Part shown: in pieces, positions 1 through 9,053 of the stretch
Layout of the letters: every line of letters begins with the position of its first letter
How positions within the stretch are numbered: position 1 is the stretch's first letter
Source of the DNA: Tenacibaculum sp. SG-28
Lineage (GTDB): Bacteria; Bacteroidota; Bacteroidia; Flavobacteriales; Flavobacteriaceae
NCBI RefSeq assembly: GCF_002954385.1
Contig: NZ_MQVY01000001.1
Coordinates: 410,892 to 474,891 of the forward strand
DNA length: 64,000 bases
Direction: 5' to 3'
Program-made: the position numbers and the translations under genes
Notes under the pieces: model-generated
Told to the model about the DNA's origin: nothing
Database searches by the model: none
Seen by the model: only the letters and a program-made list of their open reading frames with translations

Positions 1-3000
1 TTAATTTTCATAAAAACAAGACCTAATCTATTGGATAGATATTCCATGAGTGTAGTTTTACCATATCCCGGAGGCGAAATGAGTAATAACATTCCCATAC
101 GGTCGGTTCTTTTATTATCTCCTAAAGCTCCAAGTTGTTTCGCAAGGTTATCACCTATTATTGGAAAGTATACTTGGTCAATTAATTTGTTTCGAACGAA
201 AGACGTAAGTACTTTTGGTTTAAACTCTTCTAGTTTTAGGGTTTCTTTTAGCGATTCGGTTAATTTTTGCTTTGTTTTTTTGTATCGTAGATAATTCGGA
301 ACCTCAATGTTGCAGAAAGCCTCAAGTTCTTTAATAAACTGATGGTAATTAAAAGAATACGCACCATTTTCTATACTTGTATGATTTCCTTTTAATCCCG
401 AAATTTTAACCTCAGGATGTACACTAATGGTATTTTGTAAAGAAAGATCTTCAAAAAGAAGTGTTGCAACTACCTCGGCGGTGTAGTTTTTTAAGGTTGG
501 TTCTTTAGCTAAAATATACGATTGGACCCATTGTGTTGTAAGTTGGATTCTATCAAAGTATTCTTTTTGTTTTTCAATTCCTGTTTTGAATTTGTGTAAA
601 GCGTTTTCTTTTTTAATATTTTTTAAGAAGTTATGCTTGATGTTTGCAGCCTCTGCACTCACTTCAAACGAATTTTTGTTTTGCAATTCTCTACATAAAT
701 AATCGGCAATATCCGCAGTGTTTATGTCTGAAAAGAAATCTGTTACTTTTAAAAAATCAAGAATGGAATCTTGTAATTCATCCTTTACAAAACCATAAGA
801 TGAAGTCGTAGGGAATACCTCTAGTACCTCTCCTGTTGTTCTTATAGCAGACTGCAAACGTTTTTGTTCTTTTTCTTCTAAATAATTCCAATAATACTGA
901 GCAAATGCTCTTGTTTCTGGAGTGTAAGTTAATAGTCCTAGTTCACTGTGTTTGTGTACCAGTGTATGTAGTATTTTTGCTGCATCAATATCATGCACTC
1001 CCTTTAAATATCCCTCAGAGTATAAGTTACTACTTTCTTGTTGAACTAGGTTAATAAGTTGGTTTTCCGATAGATTTAGTAATTCACTTTCAGAAGATTT
1101 TTTAAAAATGTTATATGCTAAATATGCAGACCTGTATACCTGCATATTTTCGGATACCAATTCTTGATTCCAGTATTTTTTCGATGCTAATAAGGTTTCG
1201 TTATTTATTTCTTGATAGAAATCAGTACTTGTTAGGTGGTAGTACAATTGTTCATTTTTAAATACAATGGTTAAATCAAGTATTTGTTTATTTACGCCAA
1301 ACTTATGTTTTCCTAATTTAATTACATTGTCGCCATCCTCATATAACTCTTGCTTATCTTTTAATTTGCGTAAGGCGTCTTCTTTTGCTGATTTTAATTG
1401 GGTTTCAATAGCTTCCGCTTTTCCGATATCTTCAAGTTCTTTTAACTGCGAAACGATATCTTTGACTTTAGCAATCATTAAATCGGATGAAAAGTATCCA
1501 TTGATTTCAGAAACAGAGCCTAAAGAAAGCGCTTTTTTAGTTATTCCTTTAATAATGCGTTCTGAGGCAGTTTGTAATGCAGTACTCTTTTTATTTCTTC
1601 TTTCAAGTAAGTTGTTTTTTCTATTGTCAAAAGCATTGTGTATTTCCTCTCGTTTTTCGATTATGATTGATATGAATGCTTCATAGTTTGCAAACCTGCC
1701 CTCTAATTCTTCTAATTGAATTATCGTTTTCGTTAAGATTCATCACATTTTTCTGGAGTATTGGCAATATCTATATAATTTATTATACTTTGATCTAGTA
1801 ATTTCAATTGCGCAGTAAAATCGGCTTTAGCTTCAATACTCCCAAGGCTTTTAACTTTGTTTTTAATACCTGCCTTAAGCTGGTTAATACTTGAAAAAAT
1901 TAAAGAGATATTAGTAATGATTTTTGTAGATTGGGAAGTGTCTTCGATATTTAGATTCGAAACAATATCGATAAGCATTTCTAAATCACTAGTAATTTGA
2001 TTTACGTCTTTCTCTAATTCTTTGGCTGTGATTACCTTGTTTATAGATTGTAGTTCATTTTCTTTTTCTGCTACTCTCTTGTGATATGGTGCTAAGGCTT
2101 TTTCATCCAATAAAAATTGCACACATCTCGTTGCAATGAGGTCGTTTTGTTCAGCAACACTTTCCTCCAGGTTATCCAAATATTTTTTATCGATGTACCT
2201 AATGTCTTGTAGGCTTAAAACTTCACCTCTAATAGTTCGGAGTTGACTCAGTAGTACTACAAAATTATCTATAGATTTAAAAGAAGTACTCTTTATCTTC
2301 TGGAATAGATTCTCTGATTTGATTTTGATGTCTTTGATTTCCTCGCTAGCTTGTTTTTTTAATGCAACTACTTTTTCAAATTCATCAATGGCAGCGTTAG
2401 CCGCTGTATTTATTGCCAGTATTGGTATAGTAAGTTCGTTAGCCTCTTTTTCAGGAAGCCAATAATAGGAATCGTTTAAATCCTTAGAGGCCTTTGCTAC
2501 ATCATTGTACAAGCCATTGTAATTATCTTCTTTGTTTAGTAATGTAATTAGTGCTTGGCAATCGGCCATGGCTCTTACAATATCTTTGTTACCAATTTTA
2601 TATAGTAGGCTATTTTTGTGTTTTGAAGGGATTGTTCCACCTTTTACATAAGGGGTTTGCCAAATCTGCACAATATGATTTTTAGTTTGCTCATTTTCAT
2701 GTTTAAAGTAACAAAGCTCTCCATTTTGTAGCACCGTAAAGCCATTACAAATAATTGGTGTTTTTACTTTTTGTTCAATTATGTTGTAAGACATCAATAT
2801 ATATAACCCTCTGATAGTAGCATAGAATACGTAAAGAAAATCCTCTCCATTGGGGGAGACAATTTTCTCTTGAAACTTAACAGCTTTTACATCACTTTCA
2901 AATAATTTGTATTCTCCTGTTTGCAGGTAATATCCATTTGGGAAGATAATACCCTGGTCATCAGGAAGTTTTACAGCGGTGTCTTGGATGCTGTCAATTT

Positions 3001-3856
3001 TAATTACCTCTTGTAGTTTGTGGTTGTACACAAAGTATCTAGGAACTTCCTGAAAAGGCTTAATCTCTAGAATAATAAGATTTGCAAGATCGCCATATCG
3101 GAACTGACCATCATCTAAGGTTTGATCTGCATGAAGAACAGGTTCTTCTATAATACCTTTTCCATCGTCGGTATTATCTTCAATTTTAATGGTTAAATCG
3201 CCACCAATTGTCTCTACAAATACTTTATCTAAAATAGAAATATGTGGATGTTTTCCGTAGCGATGCATGTCTCTTTGCACTTCTTGCCACTGAAATTCAT
3301 GCTGGATTGGAAATTTGTATTCATGTTCACTTCGATTATCTATGTATTTTAATTCATCCTCATCGATTAGCCACTTGAATGTTTTAATGTCACTTTTGCT
3401 TTCACTCAATTGAAATACCATATGTAGGTAGTTTCCAATTATCGCAAATTTAGAAAAGGCAGTATTTCGATAGTATTTATAGAGGTTGGTAAAATCGTCC
3501 TCAAAGCCTTGGTCATTAATTAAATCTAAAGATTTTTTCTGAAAATGATTTTCAGAATATTCATAGATGCTGAATACATCAGAGAGCGTAATATTGGTTC
3601 TTAGACCGAAGTGTACATTATAGCCAAAAATAGATGTATTCTTAAGTGATATTATATCTTTGGCAATACAATTATTTTCTGTTGAAATTCGATCATTAGC
3701 AATTAATTTTGTTTCGATTGTACCAAATACCTCTTTTCTTGCACTGTTTAATAATTGTAATTTTTCTAATAGTATTGCCTTTTCTTTTTGAAGCCTATTT
3801 TGAATTATTTCATAAGTTCCGCCATCTAGTTGTTGTGTAGTATTTTGCTTTTCCAT
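1..3856 (-). pseudogene. Giant DUF3686-type AAA ATPase ('DNA repair ATPase'), frameshifted and cut by the left edge
   Basis: The first 707 codons (3856 to 1733) give a coiled-coil N-terminus, a beta-rich middle with the LPDDQGIIFPNGYYLQ signature near residue 300, then long coiled coils. The frame stops at 1733-1735 after KCDES. From about 1739 down to base 3 the -1 frame is open for about 578 codons, starting LTKTIIQLEELEGRF, and reaches a Walker A motif SPPGYGKTT at about 51-84, so the AAA domain continues outside the window. The switch must lie within 1733-1742, because the second frame has stops just upstream; one extra T in the TT there restores one frame. Proteins of this kind are labelled 'DNA repair ATPase' in databases, but that role is unproven. 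It is the last gene seen of the pspA/flotillin operon, after a 128-base gap with a hairpin. I infer a membrane-stress partner rather than DNA repair. The domain name is recalled, not searched. Confidence 0.85.
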
Positions 3857-3945
3857 GTGCTTTTATGTGAACGTTTAGAAAAAAGAAATTAGAGGGTAGG
3901 ATGCGGTTAAATACATCGTATGCGAATGCATCCTTTTTTAAAATA

Positions 3946-3975
3946 AAGAACCCAACAGAAACCTGTAGGGTTCTT
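3946..3975 (-). terminator. Hairpin between flotillin and ATPase genes
   Basis: Arms 3946-3958 (aagaacccaacag) and 3963-3975 (ctgtagggttctt) pair over 13 bases with one mismatch around a 4-base loop. On the minus strand it is followed by TTTATTTT. It lies just after the flotillin stop and before the ATPase start, so it could act as a partial terminator or processing site lowering ATPase expression relative to upstream genes. Confidence 0.55.
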
Positions 3976-3984
3976 GTAAACTTT

Positions 3985-6084
3985 TTAGGATAATTTCTTA
4001 TCCGCAATATTTAAACCTTTGGCAAGATTAAAAAGATTACCAAACATATTTTCTTCATTTGTGCTAGCAGCATTTTCTTTTAGGTTTAGTAATATATTTG
4101 CGATACTTAAATTTTTAATATCCTCCGAAGATATACCGTACTGATTTGCAAAATCTTTTACTTTTTCAAGTAAATTACCTTTTACATCATCACTACCTAA
4201 AATAGCATCTTTTACATCGTCAATGGTAGTACTATGTTTTACTAATCTATCTACACCTTTGGCTTTTGTTATTTGGCCGATAATTTGCTCAAAGAACATG
4301 GTTTCTCCTCCAACAATATCAATATTTGAGGCTTTCAGAGCGTCTCCGATAACTTGAGCTTGGGCATCTGCAATATCTTTTTGAATTTCAATGTGAGCAA
4401 GATCTACCTGTAATTCTTTGTCTAATTTTAACTTGAATTCTTCGTGATCTTTTCCAACGCCATCTAATTTCTTCATTGCTTCTGCTTTTTCTTCAATACC
4501 TGCAGCTTCTGCAAGGGCTATTTCTTTATTTCCGATAGCTTTGGCTAATGCTTTTTCTTTTATAACGATAGCTTCAGCACTACCTTCCTCTTTTAAAGCT
4601 TCTGCTTTTGCTAATATTCCAGCAGCCTCTGCTTTTGCCTTTTTCTCAATGATACTTGCTTCAACAAAACCTTGTCTTTCGTGCGCATCTGCTTTTGCGT
4701 GCATAACTTGTGCTTCCGACATTCCGATAGTAGCTTCTTCTTTTGCTTGCGCTTCAGCTAGTGTTTTTCTTGCTTCCGCCTCCTTTTCGCTTGCCTCTTT
4801 TTGTGCTTGCGCCTCAATATTAATTTCCTCTGCTTTTTGTTTCGCAGCTTCTTTTTGTGCTTCTGCGGCAATTGTTGTTTTGATCAAGGCTTCTTGTGCT
4901 TCTGCTTCTGCAGTGGTAATTTTTACTTGTTTTTCACGATCTGCCGTTTTAAAAGCTTCAATATCTTTCATGTTTTCTTGCTCTTCAATTACACCTTTTT
5001 CTAGCGTAACGCGGTCGCGAATAACATCTTGTATATTTTTCTTTTCTACCTCTACAACCTTCTCTTTTTCAATTTGAGCAAGTGTAACAATGCGTTCGCG
5101 TTCGGTTGCTTCCAGCATTCTATCTTTTTCAACTCGTTCTGTCTCCACAACCTCGGTTCTTTGTTTGTTTTTTGCAGCAACGATAATTTGTCGTTGCATA
5201 TTTTCTTCCGCTATTTGAACTTTTTCCTCCGTGATAATTCTAGCACTTTCCGATTTGAGTCGTTCCTCTTCTGCGACTTTTAGAGTTTCGGCTTCCTCAC
5301 GTGCTTTTATATTCGCGATTTCCCGTTTTTGTTGCTCCTCTTTCTCTGCTAGTTGCTTATCAAGTTCTAAAATTGCCTCCCTAGCTTCAACATCTTGCTT
5401 TCGAATAACTTTTTCTTCATCCCGTTTAATCAAGTTAGCCTTTATGTTTTGTTCTGCAGTTAATTCTGTAATTTTTTTAATTCCCTCTGCATCTAAAATA
5501 TTGTCTGCTTTTAAATAAGTTACAGGAGTTTGTTCTAAATAATCAATGGCGCAATCCTCTAATGTATATCCATTTAAGTCGGTACCAATTATATCAACAA
5601 TTTCGTCTCTAAATTCACGTCTTGCTTCATAGAGTTCTGTAAATTGGAACTTTTTACCAACCGTTTTAAGTGCTTCAGAGAATTTAGCCTCAAAAAGATC
5701 TTCTAGAGTACTAATGTGAGATGCTCTTTCACAACCAATAGTTTGCGCTACTTTTTTAATGTATTCTACCTCGTTATTAACTCTAACGAAAAAAGCTACT
5801 TTAATGTCTGCTCGCATGTTATCTTTACACACTAATCCATCGTTTCCTAAACGTTCAATTTGAATTTTTTTTACGGAAATGTCCATTATTTCCACTCGAT
5901 GAAAAACAGGTACCACATATAAACCTTTGTCTGTTGCAACTTTGGTTCCTTTGAAGCCAGTTCTAATAAGAGCCTGTCCTTGTGGTACTTTTTTGTAAAA
6001 CATTGCAACAATAGCAAAGTAAAGTATTACGAGGAATAAAAGTAAGCCGATACCTATTCCTATAATTTGAAGTAAATTATCCAT
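3985..6084 (-). CDS. Flotillin family protein (SPFH/Band 7, YqiK-like)
   Basis: 699 residues. One membrane helix at about residues 5-28, then an SPFH/Band 7 domain (about 30-200, with KVPQGQALIRTGFKGTKV and FTELYEARREFRDEI), then about 350 residues of Ala/Glu/Lys-rich coiled coil with many EA repeats, and a globular C-terminus containing KASNIDIVGGETMFFEQII. This architecture and length are usual for bacterial flotillins, which oligomerise on the cytoplasmic membrane and organise membrane microdomains. The gene follows the YqiJ-like gene by 15 bases. YqiJ-YqiK pairing is known in other bacteria, which supports a functional unit. The start ATG is directly before the membrane helix. Family assignment is firm; the specific role with PspA and the ATPase is inference. 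Confidence 0.93.
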   Translation of the reverse strand: MDNLLQIIGIGIGLLLFLVILYFAIVAMFYKKVPQGQALIRTGFKGTKVATDKGLYVVPVFHRVEIMDISVKKIQIERLGNDGLVCKDNMRADIKVAFFVRVNNEVEYIKKVAQTIGCERASHISTLEDLFEAKFSEALKTVGKKFQFTELYEARREFRDEIVDIIGTDLNGYTLEDCAIDYLEQTPVTYLKADNILDAEGIKKITELTAEQNIKANLIKRDEEKVIRKQDVEAREAILELDKQLAEKEEQQKREIANIKAREEAETLKVAEEERLKSESARIITEEKVQIAEENMQRQIIVAAKNKQRTEVVETERVEKDRMLEATERERIVTLAQIEKEKVVEVEKKNIQDVIRDRVTLEKGVIEEQENMKDIEAFKTADREKQVKITTAEAEAQEALIKTTIAAEAQKEAAKQKAEEINIEAQAQKEASEKEAEARKTLAEAQAKEEATIGMSEAQVMHAKADAHERQGFVEASIIEKKAKAEAAGILAKAEALKEEGSAEAIVIKEKALAKAIGNKEIALAEAAGIEEKAEAMKKLDGVGKDHEEFKLKLDKELQVDLAHIEIQKDIADAQAQVIGDALKASNIDIVGGETMFFEQIIGQITKAKGVDRLVKHSTTIDDVKDAILGSDDVKGNLLEKVKDFANQYGISSEDIKNLSIANILLNLKENAASTNEENMFGNLFNLAKGLNIADKKLS

Positions 6085-6099
6085 AGAAATTAAATGATT

Positions 6100-6816
6100 T
6101 TAGTTAGTGTATTTTTGTGCGTAATAAAATGATTTGTCGGGACTTTTTTTAATGATTAAAATTTGATCTCTGAAGGCTATTTTTTCACCATTAAGAGATT
6201 TAATATTAATGCTCAAGCTGTTCCCTTCAGCTTTGACCTCAGCAGAACCTAGTTTTTTATCTTGTATGGTAGATAGCGAAATACCAGTTCTGCCAACAAT
6301 TTCTGTTGGTGCATCTCCATCCTGATTAAAACCTTTGAAAAAGTTTTTAAACGGTGTGGTGAATATTTTGGTGAGAACTAACGAGGGAAAAAAACCGGCA
6401 AGCATTAAAACAAATCCAAAACTATTTTCATAACTCTGCGTTATTGTCGTGCTAACTGCGGTGCACATCCACCAGATAAATATCCATGCGGTGAATGTAA
6501 ACATAAACGGTAATCCTACGAAATTAAAATAAATTAAGACTACCTGCCACCATCGCAGTGGTTTTCTTCTTTTTCCAACGACATCTTCTTTATTGATTTC
6601 TGTATTGGAAATGTCATGAAAATCGGCATTTCCCCCCTCTATACCAACATCGATATCAATATCGGCATCTACATCTACATCTACATCAATATCTACATTT
6701 AAATCGAAGTCAATACCAGATAGTAAGGTTACTATCCAGTATGCTAGAAGTAAAATAACCAATAGTGTCAATGTTATGTTGACGGATGAAAATAGTATGT
6801 CGCTTAGTGTATTCAA
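6100..6816 (-). CDS. YqiJ-like membrane protein with OB-fold tail and Asp-alternating segment
   Basis: 238 residues. A membrane helix at about 10-33, an extraordinary acidic stretch at residues 36-57 in which Asp occupies nearly every second position (DFDLNVDIDVDVDVD...), two further hydrophobic segments around 90-155, and a C-terminal beta-rich domain of about 65 residues (IVGRTGISLSTIQDKKLGSAEV) that resembles the NfeD/YqiJ OB fold. Such proteins accompany flotillins and are thought to act as their membrane partners. The gene is 2 bases downstream of pspA and 15 bases upstream of the flotillin, so translation is likely coupled. The OB-fold assignment rests on context and pattern, not on a search. 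The Asp repeat could bind divalent cations, which is speculation. Confidence 0.85.
   Translation of the reverse strand: MNTLSDILFSSVNITLTLLVILLLAYWIVTLLSGIDFDLNVDIDVDVDVDADIDIDVGIEGGNADFHDISNTEINKEDVVGKRRKPLRWWQVVLIYFNFVGLPFMFTFTAWIFIWWMCTAVSTTITQSYENSFGFVLMLAGFFPSLVLTKIFTTPFKNFFKGFNQDGDAPTEIVGRTGISLSTIQDKKLGSAEVKAEGNSLSINIKSLNGEKIAFRDQILIIKKSPDKSFYYAQKYTN
6649..6712. repeat. Low-complexity tract coding for alternating Asp
   Basis: Imperfect repeats of acatct/caatat type on the plus strand correspond to Asp-Val/Asp-Ile dipeptides in the YqiJ-like protein. Some Asp codons differ in sequence (GAT with varied neighbours), so the tract is not a simple recent expansion throughout, though the four consecutive acatct-like units look like one. 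Confidence 0.7.
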
Positions 6817-6818
6817 GT

Positions 6819-7532
6819 TTATTCTTCTTTAGAGTTTATACCTAATTGTTTTTTTAATTTTGCTAAATCTTCTTCTGCGGAACTTTCTTTTTCGTTAATT
6901 GCATTTCGAAGCTCATCGTCGATTGATTTTGAGGCGTTGGCCAAGTCTCCATATGCCTCTGCTAAAGCTTCCTCTTGGTTAACTTTATCTTTCATTCTTT
7001 CCAGCATACTAACAGTGCTACCACTGTCTAATTCTGCCATTTGTTTACTTAGGTTTTGTGTAGCCTTACTTACCTTAACTCTCGCTTTTAGGGTTTTTAA
7101 TTCGCTTTCCCATTTGCTAATGTTATTTTTTATTTCTTGCACATTCCCTTCTAAGGTCGCAACGGAGTTTTTGTATTTTTCAGAATTACTCTGAAGTGCA
7201 GTAATTTCCTCTATGGTCTCTTCTTTTTTGACTAAGGCTTCTTTTGCAAGTCTATCTGCTTCTTGAGAGTCTAGTTCTTTTTTTTGTGTTTTTTTGAGAA
7301 TTAGCATTGCTTTTTGCTGGTAGTCTTCTGCCTTCGCTGTTAGTTCATTGATCTCTGTTGTCGATCGAATGGCCAAAGCCTTAACTTGCGCTAAAGATTC
7401 GAGACTTTTTTCTAAGTCAATTTTCATGTCTCTAATTCCTTGTTCTGTCATCTTAATGGGGTCCTCCATTTTGTCAATTGCAGAATTTGCCTCTGATTGT
7501 CCTATTTTGAATAACCTTCTAAATATATTCAT
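6819..7532 (-). CDS. pspA: PspA/IM30 family membrane-remodelling protein
   Basis: 237 residues, close to the usual 220-230 for the family. It begins MNIFRRLFKIGQSEANSAIDKMEDP, with an N-terminal amphipathic helix, then is almost entirely coiled coil (Ala/Glu/Lys-rich heptads to about residue 225), with the AKAEDYQQKAMLILKK and ALVKKEETIEEITALQS segments typical of PspA. Known PspA/IM30/Vipp1 proteins are ESCRT-III-like and polymerise on damaged cytoplasmic membranes. Here no PspB, PspC or PspF gene accompanies it. The partners are the YbjN-like gene upstream (11-base gap) and the YqiJ-like, flotillin and ATPase genes downstream. The symbol denotes the family; orthology to E. coli PspA is not claimed. 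Confidence 0.92.
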   Translation of the reverse strand: MNIFRRLFKIGQSEANSAIDKMEDPIKMTEQGIRDMKIDLEKSLESLAQVKALAIRSTTEINELTAKAEDYQQKAMLILKKTQKKELDSQEADRLAKEALVKKEETIEEITALQSNSEKYKNSVATLEGNVQEIKNNISKWESELKTLKARVKVSKATQNLSKQMAELDSGSTVSMLERMKDKVNQEEALAEAYGDLANASKSIDDELRNAINEKESSAEEDLAKLKKQLGINSKEE

Positions 7533-7543
7533 GCCTATTTTTT

Positions 7544-7939
7544 TTAGTATTTTGAAAATGTAATTATGTTTTCTGAATATTCGCTTAGTAAAAGACTAAG
7601 AGAATTTAAACTCGCCTCTAGTTCATTGATATCTAGATTTTCCAATTGTAAAGTATCTCTAAATATTACTCTTTTTCCGCTTTCATCTAGGACAAAAGCA
7701 CCGTGAATAATATCTCTATTTTTCTTAAGAAGACTTTTAAATATTTCTTCGTTAGGTTGTTTAACTTTAAATATGAATTGTTCAATTATTAGTATTGGGT
7801 TTGCAACCCCAAGGATCAAATTTTTTAAACCAAAATCCTCCTTTTCAATAACAAAAACACCATCTTCTTCATTTTCCTTTAAAATATGGAAGTTAAGTTC
7901 TTGTAAAAAAGTTTTTGTCTTTTGAAAGTATGTGGTCAT
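7544..7939 (-). CDS. YbjN / type III chaperone-like small protein
   Basis: 131 residues, no signal or membrane segment. The alternating beta/alpha pattern, with GVFVIEKEDFGLKNLILG, an ILIIEQFIF strand and the LLKKNRDIIHGAFVLDESGKRVIFRDTL core, fits the YbjN/Tir-chaperone (CesT-like) fold, often annotated 'molecular chaperone Tir'. In the core, a polar helix is followed by a strand saying how the protein handles the expected 'HGAF' motif. It is the first gene of the operon leading through pspA to the ATPase, and its ATG lies at the end of the 225-base divergent control region. A chaperone or adaptor role for PspA or the ATPase is inference from position. Confidence 0.75.
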   Translation of the reverse strand: MTTYFQKTKTFLQELNFHILKENEEDGVFVIEKEDFGLKNLILGVANPILIIEQFIFKVKQPNEEIFKSLLKKNRDIIHGAFVLDESGKRVIFRDTLQLENLDINELEASLNSLSLLLSEYSENIITFSKY

Positions 7940-7971
7940 ATGTAATTAAGTTAGGTTGGTTTTTTAGTCTC

Positions 7972-7981
7972 GTAATATTAC
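7972..7981. promoter_or_regulatory. Palindrome GTAATATTAC upstream of the pspA operon
   Basis: A perfect 10-base palindrome 33 bases before the YbjN-like start. It lies where a regulator of the minus-strand operon could bind. In such AT-rich DNA a 10-base palindrome can occur by chance. Confidence 0.3.
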
Positions 7982-8098
7982 AAAAAAGATGTTAATATCC
8001 AGCTTGTAATGTAAATAGTTGTTGCAATCATTTGGTGTTTTTTTTAGGATTAGTTCATTTTTTTTGATTTTTTCTAATTTTTTTAGTAATTATATGGT

Positions 8099-8112
8099 AT
8101 ATTAGCTAATAT
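8099..8112. promoter_or_regulatory. Palindrome ATATTAGCTAATAT before the XRE regulator
   Basis: A perfect 14-base palindrome 52 bases before the XRE start, in the divergent region shared with the pspA operon. Size and symmetry suit a dimeric XRE repressor operator and autoregulation. Binding is inferred only. Confidence 0.4.
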
Positions 8113-8164
8113 TATTAGTGTAAAGATACAAAAAAAAATTAATAATGCAAATAAAATTAGCAAA

Positions 8165-8920
8165 ATGTCTTTTTTTGGAAAAAATATAAAAAAAATAAGA
8201 GGAGTAAAAGGCTTAAGTCAACAAGCATTCGCAGAGCTTTTTGACCTAAAAAGGGCTACACTTGGAGCATATGAGGAGGGCAGGAGTGAGCCAAAGATTG
8301 ATACGATAATTAAAATTGCTAATTATTTTAGCACCTCTATAGATGATCTCTTAACCTCTGAACTCACGGTTAATGCCTTGCTTCAGTTTAAAGATGATCT
8401 AACTTTACATGCAGATGCTTTTCACAAGGTTGAAATGTCTAGTATACCACTATTACAAGGGGATGCTATAGGTGAATATCCAAATCTATATAACAACATC
8501 TCTTACATAGAGGATTTACCGCAAATACAATTTCCTTTAGCTTCCTCGCAAAAATTTAGAGCATATACCATCTCTAATTTAGAAATGACCGCAAATGACA
8601 AAGGTCTTTATCCTGGAGATATTGTTATTGGAGAACAGGTTTTACTAAAAGATATAGTTTCGATTCCCGAGGGAACTGTTGTACTAATTCTTGTTCATGA
8701 CAAATTAATGGTACGTCATTTGCAGGTAAAAGAAGACATGGTTTTTTTAAAAGCTGCTCATAAAAATATAGCACCGTATAAATTTTCGTTAAATGAGGTG
8801 AAAGAGGTTTGGAAAATTTGCTATACTATATTGTTTCGTTTGCCAGAATTTGGAAATCCTTTAGAAGAAAAATTAAATTATTTAGAACGAGAATTTAGAC
8901 GTTTTAAAGAGGGTTTTTAG
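8165..8920 (+). CDS. XRE regulator with LexA/S24-like C-terminal domain lacking the catalytic dyad
   Basis: 251 residues. Residues about 8-60 form an XRE helix-turn-helix (IRGVKGLSQQAFAELFDLKR, then YEEGRSEPKIDTIIKIANYF). Residues about 100-220 look like a LexA/phage-repressor S24 domain: GLYPGDIVIG matches the GD-V turn after the catalytic Ser segment, and LMVRHLQ matches the strand that normally carries the catalytic Lys. I see no Ser in the expected GDSM-like position, and Arg replaces Lys, so autocleavage looks impossible and the fold may serve only dimerisation or ligand sensing. It is divergent from the pspA/flotillin operon across 225 bases with two palindromes, making it the best candidate regulator of that operon. 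Its short C-terminal tail (EEKLNYLEREFRRFKEGF) is a likely coiled coil. Confidence 0.85.
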   Translation: MSFFGKNIKKIRGVKGLSQQAFAELFDLKRATLGAYEEGRSEPKIDTIIKIANYFSTSIDDLLTSELTVNALLQFKDDLTLHADAFHKVEMSSIPLLQGDAIGEYPNLYNNISYIEDLPQIQFPLASSQKFRAYTISNLEMTANDKGLYPGDIVIGEQVLLKDIVSIPEGTVVLILVHDKLMVRHLQVKEDMVFLKAAHKNIAPYKFSLNEVKEVWKICYTILFRLPEFGNPLEEKLNYLEREFRRFKEGF

Positions 8921-9053
8921 AATAGGTTTTTGAGATAGCGCTTTATGCTGTTTTTTGGGGTGCTCTTACTGTAAAAATTCCAATAGATTTACCTTTGTCA
9001 GAATCACTTTTTGGTGCTTTTTTTGTACCTTAGTATTCTAAAAATTTTACCGA

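Noticed and set aside
1733..1745. Programmed +1 or -1 frameshift in the giant ATPase, like prfB
   Set aside because: The +1 frame stops soon and no slippery heptamer or RF2-type motif is present; one missing base explains it better.
4541..5518. Plus-strand frames opposite the flotillin
   Set aside because: They are shadows of the Ala/Glu coiled-coil repeats on the minus strand.
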